Source of the DNA: Pirellulaceae bacterium
GTDB lineage: Bacteria; Planctomycetota; Planctomycetia; Pirellulales; Pirellulaceae
Direction of reading: 5' to 3'
Assembly: GCA_013002105.1 (NCBI GenBank)
Contig: JABDKS010000403.1
Span: 1 to 13,382 of the forward strand
Length of the DNA: 13,382 bases
Shown here: positions 6,875-13,382 of the stretch, in pieces
Layout of the letters: each line of letters starts with the position of its first letter
Position numbering within the stretch: position 1 is the first letter of the stretch
Made by a program: the position numbers and the translations under genes
Notes under the pieces: model-generated
The model's database searches: none
The model's input: only the letters and a program-made list of their open reading frames with translations
Told to the model about the DNA's origin: nothing

Positions 6875-9800
6875 TTACCAGATGATTTCTTGGGTGATGG
6901 TCGTTGACCCGGCAATTGGAATCAAGACTTCGGAGGATCCATCTCGTTTGCGGATGATCGGTTTTGCGCCATCGGATTGGATGCGGATGGTGACGGTGTC
7001 GTCGACCAGAAAACCACCATCAGGCAGGGGCTGTACATTGCCTGCTGCAGCACGAAAGTAGACCGTGCCGGCGATGTCCACTCCTTCGATGGGCGTGACG
7101 ATTAATTGACGGTCAAACGTGCCGCCCAGATCGCCGGCGACCGGGATCAATTTGTCTTGGACGTTAGCCACCACCGCGTTGTACCGAAAAGTGGGGCGGC
7201 CCTGTTTGTCCAACCGATATCCCAAGAAGCGATAGCCACGTTCTTTAGCAGACGTGGTGGGCCAGTTCGTTTCCAGATCTTCCAGCACCGCGATGGGGGA
7301 TACCGATTCCCATTTGGTGACCCCGCCTCCGAGCGGACTTTGTGTGCCTTGTCCACGTCCGTCCCAATGTTTTGACGCGTCGATGAAACGGTCTTGCCAA
7401 ATCAACGCGAGCGACATTTGGTTTGCGTCCCAGCACAAGTTGGCTTTCTCGGGATAGCCCACGGCAATGCCGCGTGGTGAGACGCCTTCGATAAAGTTTC
7501 GATAGAGGATCGGCCGGTCGATCGGTTTCAATTCCTTCATTCCACCGACGATGCCTTCGGGAACACCGCCGTCGGCACCCTTTTCCAGAAAGGCCCAGAT
7601 CGCGGACAGTTGTTTGGATTGGTGGCCGTCGTAGATATTCATGACCGTACTTTTGCCTTCCGGGTATCCGGTGGGCATGCGTGTTCCGGGACGGTATTGC
7701 TGAGGGTTGGGTAGATAGCGGTGAAACCAGTCTTCACGAATTCGCTTGGTCATCGTATCGAGCGCGATCGCTTGGATACCGGACGATTTAAATTCGCCGT
7801 ACGTGTGGCAACTGACGCAAGCGAGCCCCTTGGACCCGACCAACTGACGACCCAACGTCACGCGTTTTTTGGGCGTGTCAGCGATCGGTGTGATTTCCGC
7901 CTCGGTGCGTTGATCCAATGAGGCAAAGATTTTGGCAAGGTGGCCGGCGTTTTTCTCGCCGAATCTAGGCATATAGGTTTTCATGTACGGTCGGCTTTTG
8001 TCGCCCTTGCTGACCACGTGGTGAATCCAGTCCTCGCGAAGCTTGTCACCGACACCGTCCAGCGGTGGTGGCAGTCGACCTTCGTCTCCCATCTCGGGAA
8101 TCGTACTTACGAAAACCGAATTGCGATCCGATTCGGATCCACCCAGGCCATCACGCTCGTGACAGGCGTAGCAGTTGAGTGTTTTCATGGTGTGGACCAA
8201 CCGCGCGTCGGCTGTGAATGGTTCGGCCGGTTGCCCGGCACGCAGCGCCGCTGCGAGCGCGTCGGTTTGGACACTGGTGAGGTCGTAGTCGGGAGTCGAC
8301 GTTGGCTCCGCTGACAAGCAACCTTTGGAAGCATCGCAATCGACCAGTGCCGGCGCGGTGAGCGACGATGACATCGGTTTGCCATCGTCATTACGAACAT
8401 GACAGGCGGCGCACCCCAGTTGAGAAAACAGTTGACGCCCTTGTTGGGCGATTGCTTCGTTGTAGACGTACGAATCAGATTCGTCATCCGATGACGCAGG
8501 TTCCTGGTCAGTCGGCGTTGGCGAATCGACGGAGGTTGCTGACTGTGTCGCTACGGCCGATTCACGGTCCATGACGATCGCGTGATCAAGTCGACCGGGT
8601 TGAACACCCGGTCCGGCCCAGTCCAGCGTCAAAGATTCTTCACCGCCGCTTTCAAAATATTCCACGCGGATCGCATGAACTCCCTTCTTGAGTTTCAGCG
8701 TTTTTTCTTTGAAGGAATGCGGATGAACACCGTCGTTGTCGATGACTCGTTTACCCGCGATATACAGCATGCTACCGTCGTCCGAGCCCAGGCGAAAACT
8801 ATACGAACCGGTCTTCGCGATGGGTAGAAAACCGTCAAATCGCAGGATCACATCGCTGTTTCGCTGGCCAACACTGATGTCGAGTCCGCGCGACACGCCG
8901 GTCTTGTCGGGTGTCATGCCGTCTAATTTGGGCATCTGACTGACGCCTTTGTAGTAGGCGGCGAATCGCATGTTCGGTTCTTCGGGCAAATGACGCTGAT
9001 CGCCAAAGTCGATTGTGGTTGTATCACCGGTCAAATATTGGGCGATGTGTCGTACGTTCTCTTCCGCAAGATTCAATTGCGGCATCCGGCCGGATGGACG
9101 AACAGCTAATGGGTCTTTGAGAAACTGCTCCAGGCTGGCACGGCTGTACTTTTCCTCGATGCCGACGAGCGGAATTGACGTCGCTGCATTGACCTTTTTG
9201 TCGTTCCGCGCCAGATGGCAAGCGACGCAGCCCGATTCGTGAAAGAGCGTTGCACCCTTGATGGGGTCACCACTGTCACCGCTACTGACAATGGTGTCCT
9301 GACCAACCAGAAAATGAGTCAGTGCGATTGCAGCCTCGGTTCGTTGTAGGCTGCTCATTTCGGCTAACACATCTGGCATCGTAGTACCTGGTTTGACCGC
9401 GTGTGGATCGGCCAGGTACTTCATCATCCACTCGGGATGCACCCGTTCGCCGACCTTGTCCAAGTTGGGCGCTTTTTTTGGTTGGACCAAGCTAGCGAGT
9501 TGTTCGGGCGCGGCATGGCAGGCGACGCAATTCAACTCGCTCAGCAGGAGTCGGCCACCGTTGACGCCATCGCCGGCAGCGGAATGAAACCGTTCAAAGG
9601 CTGGGACGATGGGTCGTCGAGCTTCGGCCTGGAGGTCGCGCGGGCGCACCCAAATGTTTCGATAGCGAACGGGGTTGCCATGATCTTGCAAATAGATCGG
9701 TCCGTTTTCGGGACCTTCCTTGACCGGCGCGGCCGTTGTCGATTTGGGCAGCTCCACATCACGGTGAACGACAACACCATTGAGTTTGACGGTGATCCGC

Positions 9801-10519
9801 GCATTAGCGGTTTTTTTGCCGTTCGAATCGAAGCGAGCCGTCGTGAAGTCGACGTCGTATGTTTGCCATGTCAGTGGCGGCAAACACATGTTCAAATCGG
9901 GCGCGCGAATCGAATACAGGCCACCGGTTTCATTCATCTTGCCGTCGAGTCCGAACGAATCGAGTATTTGAGTCTCGTAGCGACCTTGATGGTACAGACC
10001 GCTATTGCCACGTCCTTGTCCGCGTGCACCGGGTGCGAACGGCGTTCGGAATTCCAGGTGGAGCGTGTAGTCACCGAATGTGTCGATGCTTGTACACCCT
10101 TGAACCAACAATCCGTCGTCAGTGATCTTCGCTCCGTCTTTCCAATGTTCATTTAGACTCTTCTGGCTTCCGTCGAACAGCACGACCGATCCGCTGGGAG
10201 GTTTGGCTCCAAGGGATGGGCTTTGACGATTGACTCGTTTGAAATTGCGCAGCAGCGTTTCCAAAGTAGCGTCGTCGACTTCGATGCTTTTTTTGTCTTT
10301 GCCATTCCAGCCGGCACCGGGCAAACCGTCTGTGTAGGTGACCACCTGAAATTCACCGTCACCCATCGCGATGACTTGCAGCCCGCGGGTCGTGTCGACG
10401 TACTCACCTTGCAAAGCAAAATCGGGATCCTCCATCGCTTGCTCGGGGGTGTCGTAAACCTGACCAAAGCAGGTTGCCGCAGTCGTGGTGATTATCCAAA
10501 CAAGAAGTGCAGGTCGCAT
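6875..10519 (-). CDS. DUF1080 + five c-type haem sites + PA14 multidomain exported protein
   Basis: 1214 residues, exported (signal [20 protein letters not shown], 1-20). Domain order: N-terminal region; DUF1080/3-keto-disaccharide hydrolase (about 108-295) with the hallmark [19 protein letters not shown] (170-188); two cytochrome c domains (CVACH 331-335, CVACH 431-435); PA14 carbohydrate-binding-type domain (about 515-650) with [14 protein letters not shown]; a linker rich in Ser/Thr/Asp/Glu (650-685); three more haem sites (CAACH 703-707, CYACH 783-787, CVSCH 901-905); and a C-terminal beta-rich region (about 985-1214). Likely distal Met ligands are M381, M479, M850 and M948, each in an M-P pair, so the third or fourth haem has another ligand. 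The repeats RVHPEW, KLREDW and RIREDW show duplicated haem modules. ATG 10519 is chosen because it begins the signal peptide; 10552 would add 11 residues and lies out of signal register. The protein probably joins glycoside binding and cleavage with electron transfer. Confidence 0.92.
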   Translation of the reverse strand: MRPALLVWIITTTAATCFGQVYDTPEQAMEDPDFALQGEYVDTTRGLQVIAMGDGEFQVVTYTDGLPGAGWNGKDKKSIEVDDATLETLLRNFKRVNRQSPSLGAKPPSGSVVLFDGSQKSLNEHWKDGAKITDDGLLVQGCTSIDTFGDYTLHLEFRTPFAPGARGQGRGNSGLYHQGRYETQILDSFGLDGKMNETGGLYSIRAPDLNMCLPPLTWQTYDVDFTTARFDSNGKKTANARITVKLNGVVVHRDVELPKSTTAAPVKEGPENGPIYLQDHGNPVRYRNIWVRPRDLQAEARRPIVPAFERFHSAAGDGVNGGRLLLSELNCVACHAAPEQLASLVQPKKAPNLDKVGERVHPEWMMKYLADPHAVKPGTTMPDVLAEMSSLQRTEAAIALTHFLVGQDTIVSSGDSGDPIKGATLFHESGCVACHLARNDKKVNAATSIPLVGIEEKYSRASLEQFLKDPLAVRPSGRMPQLNLAEENVRHIAQYLTGDTTTIDFGDQRHLPEEPNMRFAAYYKGVSQMPKLDGMTPDKTGVSRGLDISVGQRNSDVILRFDGFLPIAKTGSYSFRLGSDDGSMLYIAGKRVIDNDGVHPHSFKEKTLKLKKGVHAIRVEYFESGGEESLTLDWAGPGVQPGRLDHAIVMDRESAVATQSATSVDSPTPTDQEPASSDDESDSYVYNEAIAQQGRQLFSQLGCAACHVRNDDGKPMSSSLTAPALVDCDASKGCLSAEPTSTPDYDLTSVQTDALAAALRAGQPAEPFTADARLVHTMKTLNCYACHERDGLGGSESDRNSVFVSTIPEMGDEGRLPPPLDGVGDKLREDWIHHVVSKGDKSRPYMKTYMPRFGEKNAGHLAKIFASLDQRTEAEITPIADTPKKRVTLGRQLVGSKGLACVSCHTYGEFKSSGIQAIALDTMTKRIREDWFHRYLPNPQQYRPGTRMPTGYPEGKSTVMNIYDGHQSKQLSAIWAFLEKGADGGVPEGIVGGMKELKPIDRPILYRNFIEGVSPRGIAVGYPEKANLCWDANQMSLALIWQDRFIDASKHWDGRGQGTQSPLGGGVTKWESVSPIAVLEDLETNWPTTSAKERGYRFLGYRLDKQGRPTFRYNAVVANVQDKLIPVAGDLGGTFDRQLIVTPIEGVDIAGTVYFRAAAGNVQPLPDGGFLVDDTVTIRIQSDGAKPIIRKRDGSSEVLIPIAGSTTITQEIIW

Positions 10520-10764
10520 CGCATCGAGGGTGCTAAAGTGGGGCGGGGGCATCGGGCGAACAGAATGTCGTCGTGCCAATCGGGTAGGTAGATAGTGGGC
10601 AGTGCCAGGCGGCCTTCGAACAACCCGAGTGTTATTATGATCCAAGTTGGCTCGAATTGCACGGCCGGGTTTCATCGCTGACAGCGAAATGGTCCGGCAG
10701 TGCGGGCTACAATATCGCATCACCACTTGCTCGAACGCATGAAAGCCTATTGGAGAACTTGCCC
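10520..10764. promoter_or_regulatory. Divergent intergenic control region
   Basis: These 245 bases separate two exported-protein genes that point away from each other, so promoters for both should lie here. Weak candidates seen are TACAAT at 10708-10713 on the plus strand (no good -35 at 17 bases) and, on the minus strand, CATAAT (10639-10634) with GTGCAA (10662-10657) at 17-base spacing. Both are poor matches to sigma-70 consensus. No strong inverted repeat or riboswitch-like structure was recognised. The in-frame open extensions of both genes into this region look non-coding. Confidence 0.35.
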
Positions 10765-11769
10765 ATGAATCGTGGCTCGAACCGACACCGTTTCCGATCG
10801 ATCGGCATGACCGCCGTGCTCTATTGGGCGCTCGTTGCTGGGACCGCCGGCGTGGCCGCCGAGACGGCCGCCGAGATGAAGATCGATTTACGAGAATCCG
10901 CAGGGGAGGTCATTGTCACTGCCGATGGAAAACCATTCACCCAATACGTCTACGCGGGCCATGCGAAACCCATTTTGTATCCGGTCATCGGTCCGCACGG
11001 TGTACCGATGACCCGCAATTATCCGATGGTCGATGGCGTTGATAACGAAGCCAGTGACCACCCGCATCACAAATCAATTTGGTACACCCATGACGACGTC
11101 AACGGAGTCAAGTTTTGGGCCGAGTATGACAAGAACAATCAAGCGGTATTCGGAAAGATCGTGCAGACGAATCTAAAGCTGCAAGAAAATGAAATCCACT
11201 GCGAAAACCAATGGCGGTCGCCCGACGGAGAGGTGGTCTGTAGCGACTCACGCGTGATCGGATTTGGGGCGTCCCCGACGCACAGAATTATCGACTTTGC
11301 GATCACCTTACGGGCGACTCACGGCGACGCGGTCTTTGGTGATACCAAGGAAGGATCGATGGGGATCCGGACACATCCCCTGTTGCGATTACAGGACGAT
11401 AAGAAACGTGGTAACCATACGGCCAAGGGACAGGCCGTCAACAGTGAAGGTGTCGAGGGGAAAGCGATGTGGGGCAAGCGTGCAAAATGGGTCGATTATT
11501 GGGCACCCATCGATGGGCATACGGTGGGAATTGCCATCATGGATCATCCCAGTAATCCGCGGCATCCGACGTGGTGGCACGCCCGATATTACGGGTTGAT
11601 CGCTGCGAATCCATTCGGCATTCACGACTTTGAAAAGAAACCGGCAGGTACCGGCGATATGACGATCAAGGCAGGCGAGAGTATTACCTTTCGCTATCGG
11701 TTCCTGTTGCACAGCGGGGACGTTCACGAAGCAAACGTGGCACAACAATATGACGAATTTGCGAAGTAA
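10765..11769 (+). CDS. PmoA-family (DUF6807) exported protein
   Basis: 334 residues. An N-terminal signal (RFRSIGMTAVLYWALVAG, about 9-26, ending near GVAAE) predicts export. The body matches the family labelled 'methane oxygenase PmoA', now DUF6807: ADGKPFTQYVYAGHAKPILYP-like opening (53-72), GPHGVPMTRNYP (76-87), DHPHHKSIW (98-106), GSMGIRTHP, and the C-terminal RYYGLIAANPFG with GESITFRYRFLLHSGD. The PmoA label is misleading: it is not a subunit of particulate methane monooxygenase, which is a membrane protein. In planctomycetes such genes often sit near sugar oxidoreductases, suggesting a role with carbohydrates, but no reaction is established to my knowledge. ATG 10765 is preceded by TGGAG 9 bases upstream. 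The open frame reaching back to 10657 lacks a better start. It opens the plus-strand group that continues with the dipeptidase 74 bases on. Confidence 0.87.
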   Translation: MNRGSNRHRFRSIGMTAVLYWALVAGTAGVAAETAAEMKIDLRESAGEVIVTADGKPFTQYVYAGHAKPILYPVIGPHGVPMTRNYPMVDGVDNEASDHPHHKSIWYTHDDVNGVKFWAEYDKNNQAVFGKIVQTNLKLQENEIHCENQWRSPDGEVVCSDSRVIGFGASPTHRIIDFAITLRATHGDAVFGDTKEGSMGIRTHPLLRLQDDKKRGNHTAKGQAVNSEGVEGKAMWGKRAKWVDYWAPIDGHTVGIAIMDHPSNPRHPTWWHARYYGLIAANPFGIHDFEKKPAGTGDMTIKAGESITFRYRFLLHSGDVHEANVAQQYDEFAK

Positions 11770-11819
11770 TCGTTCGCGCCGCGTGTTTGGTGGGACCCGA
11801 TAAGTTTTTGATCACAAAC

Positions 11820-11850
11820 AGGAGTTCGCTCGATGAGCCAGATATGCTGA
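11820..11850 (+). promoter_or_regulatory. Strong ribosome site with 5-codon leader frame overlapping the dipeptidase start
   Basis: AGGAG (11820-11824) lies 8 bases before ATG 11833, the best ribosome site in the window, yet that ATG opens only MSQIC and stops at TGA 11848-11850. The dipeptidase ATG 11844 lies inside this mini-frame in another phase. Ribosomes ending at the TGA could restart 4 bases back, coupling the two. Alternatively the gene once began at 11833 and a small indel shifted the phase. Confidence 0.35.
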
Positions 11851-12908
11851 TTTTTGATGCTCACCTTGATCTGAGTTTGAACGCGATCGAGTACAACCGT
11901 GATTTGCGGATGTCGATCGACGACTTGCGCCGCGCTGAACAAGGGATGGACGATTTGGCTGGCCGCGCGCGGGGGACGGTTTCGTTTCCCGAGATGCGCA
12001 AAGCGGGCATTGGTCTTTGCGTTGCAACACAGTTGGCCGGATGCATGAAACCGGCTGCCCCGGTGGGTGCTTGGAACTCGCCGGAACAGGCGTGGGCGAT
12101 GACGCAGGGTCAATTAGCTTGGTACCGAGCGATGGAATCCGATGGGCAGTTACGGCAAATTTGCGATTCACTGGCACTGCAGGAACACTTGGCTTTATGG
12201 CAGGCAAACCCTGATTCGGCACCCATTGGTTACATGTTGAGTCTGGAGGGGGCCGATTCGATTCGAACGTTGTCGGATTTAGAACATTCTTACGAGCAAG
12301 GTCTGCGAGCGATGGGCCCGGCCCACTACGGTGTTGGTCGTTACGCATTAGGTCACGACTGCGATGGCCCGTTGTCGTTGGCCGGCCAAGATTTGATCCG
12401 ACAGATGGATCGTTTGAATCTGATTTTGGACGCGACGCATTTGTGCGAGCAAACGTTTTGGCAAGTGTTGGAGATATACCAAGGACCGATTTGGGCAAGT
12501 CATCACAATTGCCGATCGATTGCCGATGATCCTCGGCAATTGACGGATCAGCAGATCAAAGCCCTGGCTCGCCGGGGCGCGGTGATTGGAGTGGCGTTGG
12601 ATGTGTGGATGGTCGCACCGGGGTGGGTTCGTGGAAAAACAACCCACCCCACTCCAGGCGGTGACTTGAATGGTTTAGCCGACCACGTCGACCACATGTG
12701 TCAGTTGTTAGGGACAACCAAGCACACCGGGATTGGGACCGATCTGGATGGTGGTTTTGGCACCGAACAAACACCAAGCGATTTGGACACAATTGCCGAT
12801 TTGCAACGACTGTTCGAGATCCTGCGTGGTCGCGGATACAGCGACGAAGACATCGAGCGGATCAGTCATCGCAATTTCATTGATTTTCTCATCCGAGCCT
12901 GGTCTTAA
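11844..12908 (+). CDS. Membrane-dipeptidase-type metallopeptidase, family M19
   Basis: 354 residues, zinc dipeptidase (renal dipeptidase family) that hydrolyses dipeptides, in several members those ending in a D-amino acid. Predicted metal ligands are in place: FDAHLDL (H7, D9), SLEGAD (E135), LDATHL (H199), ASHHNCR (H220) and GIGTDLDG (D300). The motif ISHRNFIDF closes the domain, as usual. There is no signal peptide or lipobox, so it is probably cytoplasmic, unlike secreted relatives. ATG 11844 is used because MLIFDAHLDL matches the normal N-terminus; in-frame GTG 11787 or TTG 11805 would add unlikely residues. Its stop is 3 bases before the next start, so the two genes are almost certainly co-translated. 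Substrate preference for L-D dipeptides is inferred from that neighbour. Confidence 0.93.
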   Translation: MLIFDAHLDLSLNAIEYNRDLRMSIDDLRRAEQGMDDLAGRARGTVSFPEMRKAGIGLCVATQLAGCMKPAAPVGAWNSPEQAWAMTQGQLAWYRAMESDGQLRQICDSLALQEHLALWQANPDSAPIGYMLSLEGADSIRTLSDLEHSYEQGLRAMGPAHYGVGRYALGHDCDGPLSLAGQDLIRQMDRLNLILDATHLCEQTFWQVLEIYQGPIWASHHNCRSIADDPRQLTDQQIKALARRGAVIGVALDVWMVAPGWVRGKTTHPTPGGDLNGLADHVDHMCQLLGTTKHTGIGTDLDGGFGTEQTPSDLDTIADLQRLFEILRGRGYSDEDIERISHRNFIDFLIRAWS

Positions 12909-12911
12909 TTC

Positions 12912-13382
12912 GTGAACAACCCCATAGACTGGATCGAAGTCACCAATCTCCAGCAGATTGATTCGCCCGGACTGATCGTCGATTTCGACCGGGTCGAACG
13001 CAATATTGCTCGGATGGTCGCGATGGTCGACGGCAATGCGGATCGCCTGCGACCACACGTGAAAACACATAAGATGCCCGACGTGATCCAAATGCAGTTG
13101 GATGCCGGGATCAAGCGTTTCAAAGTGGCGACGTTGGCCGAAGCGGAGATGGTGGCGATAGCGGGCGGAACGGACATCCTGCTGGCGCATCAGGTGGTCG
13201 GCCCCAAGGTCGACCGCCTGTATCGTTTGGTCCAAGCTCATCGCGAAGCCTCGTTTGCAGCGATCGTGGATGATCCGGATATCGCAACGGCGATCGCAAA
13301 TCAATTCAGCAGCGACGCTCTACCGCTGCGATTGTACGTCGATGTAGATTGTGGGATGCAGCGAACGGGTATCCGGCTGGGG
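12912..13382 (+). CDS. D-threonine aldolase / D-serine dehydratase-type PLP enzyme, 3' end cut by window edge
   Basis: The first 157 codons of a fold-type III (alanine-racemase-like) PLP protein; the frame stays open to the last base. It begins at GTG 12912, 3 bases after the dipeptidase stop. DSPGLIVDFDRVERNI (17-32) is the usual opening strand, and RPHVKTHK (47-54) carries the PLP-binding lysine, K51. Further family marks are ATLAEAEMVAIAGGTDILLAH-type helix-strand (about 73-92) and VDVDCGMQRTG, where D-threonine aldolases have an arginine-bearing strand near the pyridine ring. Members cleave D-threonine/D-3-hydroxy amino acids or dehydrate D-serine using PLP and a divalent metal. The metal ligands lie in the missing C-terminal part, so the two cannot be told apart. 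A role after the dipeptidase in D-amino acid breakdown is inferred. Confidence 0.92.
   Translation, partial: MNNPIDWIEVTNLQQIDSPGLIVDFDRVERNIARMVAMVDGNADRLRPHVKTHKMPDVIQMQLDAGIKRFKVATLAEAEMVAIAGGTDILLAHQVVGPKVDRLYRLVQAHREASFAAIVDDPDIATAIANQFSSDALPLRLYVDVDCGMQRTGIRLG

Noticed and set aside
9401..10156. 251-codon open frame on the plus strand inside the multihaem gene
   Set aside because: Antisense to the DUF1080 and first haem coding region, no signal, domain or ribosome site; a shadow of the real minus-strand gene.
10765..11769. Particulate methane monooxygenase subunit A
   Set aside because: The family name is shared but the protein is a soluble exported beta-rich type with no multi-helix membrane core.
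11812..12498. 228-codon open frame on the minus strand under the dipeptidase gene
   Set aside because: Opposite the metal-ligand motifs of the M19 peptidase, Pro/Arg/Ser-rich, no family resemblance.

Overview
This window most likely comes from a marine-type planctomycete of the Pirellulaceae (Rhodopirellula and relatives). No marker gene proves it. The inference rests on the mix of families: secreted ceramidase-N-domain protein, DUF1080/PA14/multihaem fusion, soluble-dehydrogenase-like propeller, 'PmoA'-family protein, a stand-alone GspE-type ATPase, frequent GTG/TTG starts, weak Shine-Dalgarno sites and a GC content in the mid-50s by eye. I found no rRNA, tRNA, CRISPR, IS element or phage gene, and no stretch over 300 bases lacks a gene.

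Layout. (a) 1-409, minus: 5' part of an unrecognised membrane-anchored protein that runs off the left edge. It starts at a GTG and diverges from the next gene across about 100 bases. (b) 511-5290, plus: a spermidine-synthase-fold protein, a UbiA-family prenyltransferase, a secreted ceramidase-like hydrolase with an altered nucleophile motif, and a GspE/PulE-type ATPase. (c) 5291-5373: convergent junction with a plausible hairpin terminator. (d) 5374-10519, minus: two exported proteins 19 bases apart. The first transcribed is a 1214-residue DUF1080 + five-CxxCH + PA14 protein; the second is a haemless beta-propeller protein. (e) 10520-10764: divergent control region. (f) 10765-13382, plus: exported PmoA/DUF6807 protein, family M19 dipeptidase, and the N-terminal part of a PLP-dependent D-threonine aldolase/D-serine dehydratase-type protein cut by the right edge.

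How the genes may work together. The minus-strand pair looks like an extracytoplasmic oxidation module: the propeller resembles quinoprotein-like sugar dehydrogenases, the five-haem protein could carry electrons, and its DUF1080 domain belongs to the family linked to 3-keto-glycoside cleavage. This is inference from domains and spacing. At the right end, the M19 dipeptidase and D-threonine-aldolase-type gene are 3 bases apart and suggest release and breakdown of D-amino acids. The plus-strand genes of region (b) are individually recognisable but show no single shared pathway.
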